Below, one piece after another: positions 32,094-43,752 of a stretch of DNA of 64,000 nt (position 1 is the first letter of the stretch; every line of letters begins with the position of its first letter). The DNA comes from Lolium rigidum. Lineage: Eukaryota > Streptophyta > Magnoliopsida > Poales > Poaceae. The DNA is taken from NCBI RefSeq assembly GCF_022539505.1, contig NC_061514.1:332985090-333049089 (forward strand), read 5' to 3'. Position numbers and translations under genes: made by a program. The notes under the pieces were generated by a model, which saw nothing but the letters and a program-made list of their open reading frames with translations, was not told where the DNA came from and did no database searches.

Positions 32094-34791
32094 TGTAATA
32101 TCCCAGGTATTGGGGTTACAAAAATAGAGGAAACAGATGTGTGCATTGCGTTCATGCATAGAAAATCTGGGGAATTTTCGCGCTTTAAAGTAAAACAATC
32201 ATAGTAACTGAAGTTTCACTTGATCTTGGTGGAATTGAAGTAGCTCATCAAGTCAAGCGCTATAAACCTCAATGTGACTTTGCAAAAACTTTGTTTTGGG
32301 TAGAAATGATTTGATCTAAGGGGTTAGATTAAATGAAACTATTAATCAACACAACAACACTTTACTCAATGATCAATTACTTGATCTTATAAAAGATTAT
32401 AATATGGTAATCCTTGCCATAACATATGAACACCAATTCAATTGCAAATCAAGTAACAATAAATGGAGAAACCATTCTTGACTATCTTCTCCATATCTTA
32501 AAACTAATCCCTGATCCTACCATGGAACCTCATGGTATTCATTATATTTCAATCCTGGAAACAAGACAAGGAGATCAACTCTAGAAATATATATCCTCTC
32601 TATATTCCATATTATTATACATCAAACCAACAGAGATGAGAGTTCCATAGTATTTATTAGAGAAGCAATAACAAACCTTGAGCTAAAACTTGGATATACA
32701 TCCAAGTATTCAAATCATCATCTTCAAGAGGAACCCTAGAGTATCATTCAAGTCCTTCCCAAATGAGTGAGACCATTCATACCACTCTTAGCTTTACCTA
32801 TTTAAGACTCAAGGACAATCATTGAATTAAAGTATTAGGTTGAAAATCATTTCCCTTGGAGTGGTGAGATAACCTAATATCACATGGAATAGTACCATAC
32901 CCTGAATTGATGAGGTGAGGAAGAGACTAACCCAATTAAACTAGACAAATGAAACCTTAGCCTAGATACCTAAGGAGATATTAGGAGTACACCATAAACC
33001 CTAGAATAACCATTCCTAAATGAGAAAGCTCAACCTATGGTGTTATACTCAAGATAATTGAGACAACCATAACTATGCCCATTCAAGAAACTATAAAAGA
33101 AAGTATATATCTAGTTGATCAAGACCATGCTTGATCATGGAAGTGAGAAACCTATTTAATAAGAGATATGTTAGGAAGCCAAACCTTGATCATTATAAAT
33201 TGAGTGATGATCATAAACCCTAAGAACTTGAGGTAAGGATACTAAGAACAAGTGGATCATGCCTAATCCATGATCATGCTCTTGAGGTATGTGAGGATAA
33301 GTTAAAACCTAATAGGATAAGAGGATATCATCCACCACATGAAATCATAGGGAGGTAACTAGTAAGCAACCCTAGACTTATATCCCAACTTTTACTTGTG
33401 AACCACTTGGTGATCATAAGTAGAATCCTACCATATCCATACTTCATAAATTAAACAACCTAAGAAAACCTTAGAGTAAAACTCCATACTTAATATGGTG
33501 AGAAACCATCCATCCATATGACCAAAGTTAACTATAAAAAGAACTATAACAACTTTAGCTACTTTAATGATAAGTCGATGAAATCAATAGAAGTTAATTG
33601 GGAGAAGACAAAACTAATTCTCAAGTCCTGAGTAATTAGAGGAGCACATGAAGAATTAAGCAAGTAATCATATTACCTTGGTTAGGGGAGATTAAACCCT
33701 AGCAAATGCAATATGATGGCATCCCAATTCCATAAACCAGAGTTATATCTCAACCCTAGTTTATGTATCACTATGGTGATCATAATATAAAACCAGGCCA
33801 TAATTGAGATCCAAGCCAATTGCCATTAGGTGAATATGATGAGAACCTTGGAATTGTTCACTAGTTAAAGCTTATGCTTAAATATGGAACTTAAGAATAA
33901 TCTAGTGCCAAACTCTATAATTAAAACCATATGTAGTGATCAACCACCTATCATTAGCAACCAGACCCAACCAAGATGAGAGGAATGTCTACTTCATGCC
34001 ATTCAAAAGGTGTTATTAAATCTAATCCAGTACCACCCTTGCAATATGGATATCATCAAATCTACACAACCTTAACAAGCAGGTGCTCACATAAAATTAT
34101 GTGCAAATAACAACATTCCCAAATAAGAGGTTAAACCCTTAGAGACATTTTAGCACATGAAATCATGTCATGGAAACCACCTTCTTATTTGAAATTCAGT
34201 AATAAATATTACCATGAGATTGTTTCTTGCAAAATAAAACCAAATGAAAATCTACATGTCATTAAACCAGAAAACAATCAAAAAGAATATAATTTGAATA
34301 TCTCCAGAGACAATATTCAAATTTATGTCTACATGGATAATTAAGTCCAAATACCAATAGTAGTTAAGAAAACAATGTTGTTGTACATATTAAATTTGTC
34401 AATTCACAACAACAATCTTTAAGTGCCTGGAATGAATATTACTTGAATTCAATCAATCAAATTTATAAAATATGATTGAATTCAAAACAGTATTTAAATT
34501 AACAAAATAGAAAACAGAAAAAAAACTGAAATAAAAGAAGGAAGAGAAACAGGCTCACCGGGCTGTGTAACCCATGAAAAAGCCCAGCAGTAGCCTGCAG
34601 AGCTGCCCAACACCATCACCACCCCGCAGCCCAGCCCAGCCCAACTTACCTGTTCGTTCCAAAATATCGGAGGAGGTCATCCTCATCTCTTTCCTCGCGC
34701 ATGGAGGCCAGCAGGGCGCCGTGATCGTCTTCGCGGCACCGCTGTCGACCCCTCCTCGTCCGAGGGCATGACGAGGCATACCCTGGAACCC

Positions 34792-34798
34792 TATAAAT
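34792..34798 (+). promoter_or_regulatory. TATA box of the long LTR
   Basis: TATAAATA-type motif (CTATAAATACCC at 34791) at the edge of a GC-rich island, with C/T-rich sequence about 30 bp downstream. Consistent with the LTR's transcription start. Confidence 0.5.
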
Positions 34799-37490
34799 AC
34801 CCTAGACGAAGACCTAGCAACGTTTTCTTCTTCCTCTGTTCGATTCCGTCTCCACACCAAACCCTGGCCGCACCGGTGAATTCAATTGCCGGCGATGGAA
34901 GCCTCCCCGAGCCGAGACAAGCACACCAGCTTCATCACCGTCCTCGACAAGGTCAGCCCATGCAAGGAATTAAGCCGCCGTGCCCTAAATCGACGCCGTC
35001 GACTTCATCCTCTCCGACGGCCGGCGCCATGAATTCCGGCGACACCGGCTCCCATTGACCTCGCCGACCCGCCCTCCATACTCGCGGTGAGTTACTGATC
35101 CGCTGGTGCATCTTGGTCCTCTTCCTAGTGCCCTACATCGCCGCCGCGTTGCGCGTCCGCAAGCGTCGCCACTCGGCCCCGCCGGCGAGCGAGCTCCGGT
35201 GACCCAAAAACGGCGGCGCTACCATCATTAGCATCCCCGTGTCGCGTAGAGCAGCAAGAGCATCACCGTGCACCCGTAAATCGCCTGGAGTCTTGCCGCC
35301 GTCGTGAATTCCCGCCGGCAGTAAGCTCCCAGGTCAGATTCTCTATTTTGACCCCGGTCAATGACACCGTGGCGGCTGACGTGGCCATAGGCCCACTGGT
35401 CAGTGACCACGGGTAGTATCAGTTTGGTGTATTTAGCAGTTTCTTTTGTTTTAACTCCAATTCAATAAAACCTGAGACTTCAAATAAATGTAGAAAATTC
35501 ATAAAAGCTCAGAAAAATGCAAATAAAATATCAAAATTCTTATAAAAGAAAAATGTATCCAATAAAAATATAAAATAAAATTTATATTTTTTCTAAAAAT
35601 TCAATTATTTATTACTTGTTATTTAAGCCTTTAATTTTTATTCTAAAATCAATTAAAATTCAATAATTAAGAAAAGTTCTGAAATAAATAAAAAACCAGT
35701 AAAAAAATAAAGAAAACATGAAAACTAATTTTCTTTATTTGCTATTTTATTAAATCTTTATTAGTGGAATTTAAACCCTAATTAATAATTGTCTTAATTA
35801 TTAATTCCTAAAAATAAGAATAGGTCAAATCCAATATTCTTGTTAATGCAAAATTATTAATAACTTCAACTTTATATTGAAGTTATCAAGTTCATAACTA
35901 CATGGTAATTAAGAAACCCTAATTCCATATTGAATAAAGAGCACAACCCCATAATTGTATGTGAAACCCAAAACCCTAATTCCACTAGAAATCCTAGCTC
36001 CACTATTTCATGTGAACTCCAAATTATTTTAAAACCTAAACCCAAGTTAACATGAGATCATGTTACTTCATTAGTAGTTATAGACCCATAATTAGCAGCT
36101 AAATGCTTACCAAGTTCTCATAAAATATAGAAACCCTAACACTAACAATTTAGCATCCTATTTATGTAAACTCAACAAACCAAGATAATCAAGTAGGGTT
36201 AACCAAGTGTAAACCCTAGATCCTATTACCCAAAACCATTATCCTTATTTATCCCTATTTAGCATCACACCATTGTGAAGAACCATAATAGCAACCATGC
36301 CCATTAATTGTCCATCACACACTAAAACACTAAACCCTACTAGTGTTAAATAATTAACAAACATCCTATTTAGGAACCAACCAATCTTTACTTAGGAAAT
36401 TCAATAGCAAACCTAAACAACTCCAACCTAATTATTATACTTCTTATTATTTAAGAAGTATGTTCTTCAAAAGTTATTCTTTTGAAGAAAATAAGGAATC
36501 ATCATCCACCCTATCTAACAGGATCTATAAACCCTAGCCAATTATCACCAATAAGGTATACCACCTTGATAGCAACTATTGGTAATTAGGATGCCTAGGC
36601 TTAACTCAAACTTACAAGCCCTAGGTGTTGTTGAATCCAACATTGTTGGGATCCATCTAATACTTACTCCAACAACTACATGAAACCATAGTCAACCATA
36701 GAACCCCCAACTTAATTATCATACTTGTCCTTTATTAAAGAATATGTTCTTCAAAAGTTATTCTTTTGAAGTATATAATAATCAATCATTAACCATGACA
36801 TATAGTGCTAAAACCAACCACTATTCATTACATGTTAGGATTTTACCAAATATTATCGTTGTGTGCTATTAATGCTATTATTATGATATATTGCAGCACA
36901 TGTTTAGGATACCATGTAACCACACCTGAATAAGAACCTTGTATGAGAATCATTCTAAAAGTGCAACACACCCGAAACTAATCATTACCACTCACTAATC
37001 TTAAATCATCGGGGTTAGGTCACGCTTAGAGCGATTGCATCTCATACTTATGCATTATTGCATCCTTGCCAATCTTTTAAACATCGTCCTTACCGGACGA
37101 TGATGCTATTTCAGAATTTGGAGTTATTGCGTATCGAAGACCTTGCCTGCATAATCTTGCGATCAAGAAAGGCAAGTTCATCACTTGCTCATGTCATTTG
37201 AGTATCTTTATCAAATTACTTGCAAAGTACTATGATTATCACTATTGCATAAAAACCAAAACCACTACTTTCATAACTATGAATATGACTATGTGGTGGG
37301 CAATGGAACCATGGATTGTGTTGATATGGTGGAGGTTCCATTGCACGGGTTTATATCCATCTAGGATTAAACAACAAATTGTCGCCAGTGATTCTTGTGC
37401 CGTAATACCCGTGTTAACCATAAGATCCGGAGTGGGACGGAGTAGTCAAAAGTGTTTCCACCTCTCGTTCATCAACGGATGCGCTTTACC

Positions 37491-37616
37491 GTAGACACTT
37501 GTATCTGTCGGCGGCAAGCGGTAGGGTCGGGAAGCCTTAAGTCCCCACGGCACGGTCCGTAGACACTTGTCGTTCGAAGAACAAGCGGTAGGCTGGGGAA
37601 GCCTTAAGTCCCCACG
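37491..37616. repeat. Tandem duplication inside the long LTR
   Basis: Two units, 37491-37550 and 37559-37616, share GTAGACACTTGT, AAGCGGTAGG and GGGAAGCCTTAAGTCC followed by CCACGG. Confidence 0.8.
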
Positions 37617-38640
37617 GTATTGCGGTCTATGATGGGTTGCAGCCACCGGCGTAGGAGTGTATGGTAGAGCCCAGCACTGTTGTCGTGGTCGGGGTCCACC
37701 TTGAAATCTATAGGAATAATGGGACCGATGTGGACCCAGGGTCGGCGCATGCAACAACGGGTGGGTGTGCGAGGTAGCGGAGGAACATGATTGGCTAGAC
37801 CTTATACCGGGCCTCACACCAAAGGAAGTGTGGACGGGAACAATTGCCCGGTTGGCACCAAGGTTAAGGTCTCTTATGGGTAAAGCAACACACCTCTGCA
37901 GAGTGTAATGAATCGTGACCTGTCACTCCCTGTTCCGGGATATGGAACTGCGAACGCGGCCGGAAAGGAGCTCCATGAAGTTCTAGTAAACCGGTGAAGG
38001 TCGACGGACATAGTTCTTCCGAATAAAAGCAACCTTTTGAAGAAATGGTTATGAAAACCTGCATTGGTATTAGACTTTCTGGTCTAATGTTGTAGCTAGT
38101 GCATTAAACACCTCTTTCCTATAATGAACTTGTTGAGTACGCTCGTACTCATCCCACTCTTAAATCCCCTGCTTAGATATGGAGGCATCGAAGGAGGAGC
38201 TACAGTGCAACTCGAAGACCGAGGAGTCAACAACTACTTCAAGAGACAGGACCCTGTCAGATGAGTCAGATACCACATCCAACAAGGAGGAAACCTAGTT
38301 TAGCCATAGAAGGGAACTAGCTTCCTAAAACTAGCTCCTATTTAGCTAGAGTCTATTCTTAGCCTCTGTAGTTAGTGAAGTACTCTTCCAATAGAGTTCG
38401 TGATAGGATTAGACTACGAGTCGTTCTTCTGGAGTTTATTTGTAGTTTTACCTCATTGTAAAAGTAGGAGGCTGTGATGATCTCATGTAACAGACTCGAT
38501 GTTGTAATTCTATAGACATACCTTGGACCCGCATATGTTTCTGTTGTACCACTCTGAGCGATATAATACTAGTGGAACGGTGTTTCATTGGTGTTATATC
38601 AGACTTGCATACTACACCATGCAGTGGTATGCCGGGTCAC

Positions 38641-40391
38641 TGATGTCTACGTTCCCCTCCTTTCCTGTAGACGGTGTTGGGCCTCCAAGAGTAGAGGTTT
38701 GTAGAACAGCAGCAAGTTTCCCTTAAGTGGATACCCAAGGTTTATCGAACTCGGGGAGGAAGAGGTCAAAGATATCCCTCTCATGCAACCCCGCAACCAC
38801 AAAGCAAGAAGTCTCTTGTGTCCCCAACACACCAAATAGGTGCACTAGTTCGGCGAAGAGATAGTGAAATACAGGTGGTATAAATAAGTATGAGCAGTAG
38901 CAACGGTGCCGGAAAAGTGCTTGGCGTGTAGTTGATGGTGGTGGTATTGCAGCGAGTAGTAACGTGATAAAAACGAGTAAACAAGCGATAGTAACGCGAG
39001 TAGTAGTAACGCAGCGAGTAGTAAACAAGCAGTAGTAACTCAGCGGTATTTAGGAACAAGGCCTAGGGATTACACTTTCACTAGTGGACACTCTCAACAT
39101 TGATCACATAACTGAACGGATAAATGCATACTCTACACTTTTGTTGGATGATGAACACATTGCGTAGGATTACACGAACCCTCAATGCCGGAGTTAACAA
39201 GCTCCACAATAATGCTCATGTTTAAGTAACCTTTAGTGTAAGATAGATCAACGGACTAAACCAAGTACTAGCATAGCATGCACACTCTGTCACCTTCATG
39301 CATATGTAGGAGGAATAGATCACATCAATATTATCATAGCAATAGTTAACTCCATAATCTACAAGAGATCATGATCATAGCATAAACCAAGTACTAACAC
39401 GGTGCACGCACTTGTCACCTTTGCACACATGCGGGAGGAATAAACTACTTTAATAACAAATCACTAGAGTAGCACATAGATAAATTGTGATACAAACACA
39501 TTGCAATCATAAAGAGATATAAATAAGCACCTCACTATGCCATTCAACGGTGAATAAGTATTCTGTGAAATCTAGCCTAAGAGACCCACACGGTGCACAC
39601 ACTTGTCACCTTTACACACGTGGGACGAGGAGTCTCCGGAGATCACATAAGTAAAACTCACTTGACTAGCATAATGACATCTAGATTACAAGCATCATCA
39701 TATGAATCTCAATCATGTAAGGCAGCTCATGAGATTATTGTATTGAAGCACATAGGAGAGAGATGAACCACATAGCTACCGGTACAGCCCCGAGCCTCGA
39801 TGGAGAACTACTCCCTCCTCATGGGAGCAGCGGCGGTGATGAAGATGGCGGTGGAGATGGCAGCGGTGTCGATGGAGAAGCCTTCCGGGGGCACTTCCCC
39901 GCTCCGGCAGGGTGCCGGAACAGAGATCCTGTCCCCGGATCTTGGCTTCGCGATGGCGGCGGCTCCGGCAGGTTTTCGTGGGTTTCGTCAATTGGTATCG
40001 GGTTTTCGATCCAGGGGCTTTATATAGGCGAAGAGGCGGCGCGGGGAGGGCTGACAGGGGGGCCACACCATAGGCGGCGCGGCCCCCTCCGGCCGCGCCG
40101 GCCTAGGGTTTGGTGGCCCTGTGGCCCCCTCCGGTCCTTCCGGGTGTTCTGGATGCTTCCGATGAAAATAGGAACTTTGGCGTTGATTTCGTCCGATTCC
40201 GAGAATATTTCGTTACTAGGATTTACTGAAACCAAAAACAGCGAAAACGAGAGCTGGCACTTCGGCATCTTGTTAATAGGTTAGTTCCGGAAAATGCACG
40301 AATATGACATAAAGTGTGCATAAAACATGTAGATAACATCAATAATGTGGCATGGAACACAAGAAATTATCGATACGTTGGAGACGTATCA
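38641..40391 (-). repeat. E2 3' LTR, subtype A
   Basis: 1751 bp from TGATGTCTACG to GAGACGTATCA. It matches both ends of the solo LTR at 11157-11894 and contains the part presumably lost in that element's gap. Confidence 0.85.
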
Positions 40392-42880
40392 GCATCCCCA
40401 AGCTTAGTTACGCTCGTCCCGGCGAGGTAAAACGATAACAAAGATAATTTCGGAGTGGCATGCCATCATAAACTTGATCATACTATTTGTACAGCATATG
40501 TAGAGAATGCAGCGATCAAAACAATGTGTATGACATGAGTAAACAAGTGAATCATAAAGCAAAGACTTTTCATGAATAGCACTTCAAGACAAGCATCAAT
40601 AAGTCTTGCATAAGAGTTAACTCATAAAGCAATAATTCAAAGTAAAGGTATTGAAGCAACACAATGGAAGATGAAGTTTCAGCGGTTGCTTTCAACTTAT
40701 AACATGTATATCTCATGGATAATTGTCAATGCAAAGCAATATAACAAATGCAATATGCAAATATGTAAGAATCAATGCACGAGTTCACACAAGTGTTTGC
40801 TTCTTGAGGTGGAGAGAAATAGGTGAACTGACTCAACATAAAAGTAAAAGAATGGTCCTTCAAAGAGGAAAGCATCGATTGCTATATTTGTGCTAGAGCT
40901 TTGATTTTGAAAACATATAGAGAGCATAAAAATAAAGTTTTGAGAGGTGTTTGTTGTTGTCAACGAATGGTAGCGGGTACTCTAACCCCCTTGCCAGACA
41001 AACCTTCAAAGAGCGGCTCCCATTTTATTTTATTTTTGGATGGCACTCCTTTCAACCTTTCTTTCACAAACCATGGCTAACCGAATCCTCGGGTGCACGC
41101 CAACAATCTCATACCATGAAGGAGTGCCTTTTTATTTTAGTTTTATTATGATGACACTCCTCCCAACCTTTGCTTACACAAGCCATGGCTAACCGAATCC
41201 TTCGGGTGCCGTCCAACAATCACATACCATGGAGGAGTGTCTATTTTTAGTTTGTTAATTTGGGGCTGGGAATCCCATTGCCGGCTCTTTTTGCAAAATT
41301 ATTGGATAAGCGGATGAAGCCACTAGTCCATTGGTGAAAGTTGCCCAACAAGATTGAAAGATAAACACCACATACTTCCTCATGAGCTATAAAACATTGA
41401 CACAAATAAGAGGTAATAAATTTTGAATTGTTTAAAGGTAGCACTCAAGCAATTTACTTTGGAATGGCGGGAAATACCATGTAGTAGGTAGGTATGGTGG
41501 ACACAAATGGCATAGTGTTGGCTCAAGTATTTGGATGCATGAGAAGTATTCCCTCTCGATACAAGGTTTAGGCTAGCAAGGTTGTTTGAGGCAAACACAA
41601 GGATGAACTAGTACAGCAAAACTCACATAAAAGACATATTACAAGTATTATAAGACTATACATCGTCTTCCTTGTTGTTCAAACACCTTACTAGAAATTA
41701 TCTAGACCTTAGAGAGACCAATTATGCAAACNNNNNNNNNNNNNNNNNNNNNNNNNNNNNNNNNNNNNNNNNNNNNNNNNNNNNNNNNNNNNNNNNNNNN
41801 NNNNNNNNNNNNNNNNNNNNNNNNNNNNNNNGCTTAAACATGAGCACAACAATTGCCAAGTATCACATTACCCAAGACATTTATAGCAATTACTACATGT
41901 ATCATTTTCCAATTCCAACCATATAACAATTTAACGAAGGAGAAACTTCGCCATGAATACTATGAGTAGAAACCAAGGACATATTTGTCCATATGCTACA
42001 GCGGAGTGTGTATCTCTCCCATAAAGTGAATGCTAGGATCCATTTTATTCAAACAAAACAAAAACAAAAACAAACCGACGCTCCAAGAAAAAGCACATAA
42101 GATGTGATGGAATAAAAATATAGTTTCGGGGAGGAACCTGATAATGTTGTCGATGAAGAAGGGGATGCCTTGGGCATCCCCAAGCTTAGACGCTTGAGTC
42201 TTCTTGATATATGCAGGGGTGAACCACCGGGTGCATCCCCAAGCTTAGAGCTTTCACTCTCCTTGATCATGTTGCATCATACTCCTCTCTTGATCCTTGA
42301 AAACTTCCTCCACACCAAACTCGAAACAACTCATTAGAGGGTTAGTGCACAATATAAATTGACATATTCAGAGGTGACACAATCATTCTTAACACTTCTG
42401 GACATTGCATAATGCTACTGGACATTAGTGGATCAAAGAAATTCATCCAACATAGCGAAAGAGGCAATGCGAAATAAAAGGCAGAATCTGTCAAAACAGA
42501 ACAGTTCGTATTGACGAATTTTAAAATGGCACCAGACTTGCTCAAATGAAAATGCTCAAATTGAATGAAAGTTGCGTACATATCTGAGGATCATGCACGT
42601 AAATTGGCATAATTTTCTGAGCTTCCTGCAGGGCAGTGGGCTCAGATTTGTGACAGCAAAGAAATCTGGAACTGCGCAGTAATCCAAATCTAGTACTTAC
42701 TTTTCTATCAACGGCTTAACTTGGCACAACAAAACTCAAAACTAAGATAAGGAGAGGTTGCTACAGTAGTAAACAACTTCCAAGACTCAAATATAAAACA
42801 AAAATACTGTAGCAAAATAACACATGGGTTATCTCCCAAGAAGTTCTTTCTTTATAGCCGTTAAGATGGGCTCAACAGTT
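40392..42880 (-). other. E2 3' noncoding region, including assembly gap
   Basis: Polypurine tract at 40392-40407 (CTAAGCTTGGGGATGC on the minus strand), with copies at 42174-42189 and 42233-42248. From about 40930 to 41440 the sequence has no counterpart in E1 or E3; it contains two similar blocks with CCATGGCTAACCGAATCC (near 41070 and 41185). Beyond 41440 it is closely collinear with E1 and E3. Confidence 0.75.
41732..41831. other. Assembly gap, 100 N
   Basis: Exactly 100 N within the E2 noncoding region. By comparison with E1 (6340-6405) and E3 only a short stretch should be missing, so the placeholder length is not informative. Confidence 0.99.
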
Positions 42881-43546
42881 TTAATGATGCACTCGCAAGA
42901 AATAGTATTTGAAGCAAAAGAGAGCATCAAGAGGCAATTTCAAAACAAATTTAAGTCTAACATGCTTCCTATGCATAGGAATCTTGTAAATAAACAAGTT
43001 CATGAGGAGCAAAGTAACAAGCATAGGAAGATAAAACAAGTATAGCTTCAAAAATTTCAGCACATAGAGAGGTGTTTTAGTAACATGAAAATTTCTACAA
43101 CCATATTTTCCTCTCTCATAATAACTTTCAGTAGCAACATGAGCAAACTCAACAATATAACTATCACATAAAGCATTCTTATCATGAGTCTCATGCACAA
43201 AATTATCACTCTCCACGTAAGCATAATCAATTTTATTAGTTATAGTGGGAGCAAATTCAACAAAGTGGCTATCATCAGATATAGGAGGCATATTGTAATC
43301 ATAAAAGAAAATTTTCTCCTCAATGCTTGGGGGACTAAAAAGATCATGCTCATCAGAGCCAGCTTCCCCAAGCTTAGAATTTTCCATAGCATTAGCAACA
43401 ATGGTGTTCAAAGCATCCATAGTAATAACATTCCCATTAGCATGCATATAAAGTTCCATGGGTTTTTTAATTCTCTCTTCAAACACATCATGTCCTAATT
43501 CAAGATAAAGTTCATAAAGATCTCTCATATTTTTGTTGTTTTCCAT
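42881..43546 (-). CDS. E2 ORF: 221-aa protein with hydrophobic C-terminal segment, unknown function
   Basis: Intact frame from ATG 43546, about 180 nt downstream of the PBS, where gag normally starts. The N-terminus is charged (MENNKNMRDLYELYLELGHD), the middle acidic (FSPPSIEEKIFFYDYN; FAPTITNKIDYAYVESDN), followed by a Cys-containing stretch (ERGKYGCRNFHVTKTPL). One strong hydrophobic segment at about residues 165-188 (FLKLYLFYLPMLVTLLLMNL) and a weaker one at 200-217 suggest membrane association. No gag zinc knuckle, protease or polymerase. I recognise similar ORFs as common in Triticeae repeats, always without assigned function. Alternatives: a decayed captured host gene or a spurious conserved ORF; its open frame in a decaying element argues for coding. 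Confidence 0.6.
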   Translation of the reverse strand: MENNKNMRDLYELYLELGHDVFEERIKKPMELYMHANGNVITMDALNTIVANAMENSKLGEAGSDEHDLFSPPSIEEKIFFYDYNMPPISDDSHFVEFAPTITNKIDYAYVESDNFVHETHDKNALCDSYIVEFAHVATESYYERGKYGCRNFHVTKTPLYVLKFLKLYLFYLPMLVTLLLMNLFIYKIPMHRKHVRLKFVLKLPLDALFCFKYYFLRVHH

Positions 43547-43722
43547 TATGCTTAACTAGTGAGATAAAAACATGCATGATATTAAGTAAAGTAAAACAAG
43601 TAACTAATTTTTTTGTGTTTTGATATAATTGCAGCAAACAAAGTAGTAAATAAAATAAAGCAAGACAAAAACAAAGTAAAGAGATTGAGAAGTGGAGACT
43701 CCCCTTGCAGCGTGTCTTGATC

Positions 43723-43740
43723 TCCCCGGCAACGGCGCCG
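43723..43740 (-). other. E2 primer-binding site (tRNA-Asp type)
   Basis: The same 18-mer as in E1 on the minus strand, with the outermost T replaced by C. Lies 12 nt inside the 5' LTR end. Confidence 0.78.
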
Positions 43741-43752
43741 TGAAAATATGCT

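Larger units (their letters stand above)
32094..38640 (+). mobile_element. Putative very long LTR (Sukkula-like?), truncated on the right by E2
   Basis: Begins TGTAATATCCCAGGTATTGG after flank GAGCG and runs without protein-coding structure to GCCGGGTCAC, where E2 was inserted. It contains two long AT-rich stretches (32.1-34.5 and 35.4-37.1 kb), a GC-rich central island with a TATA box (34792), and a distal part with GTTGAGTACGCTCGTACTCA, which I associate with giant LTRs of non-autonomous pooid gypsy elements. No gag or pol follows, so it may be a solo LTR. Its matching right target duplication is missing, as expected if E2 and a deletion removed it. The single-LTR reading is inference and the family name is tentative. 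Confidence 0.5.
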
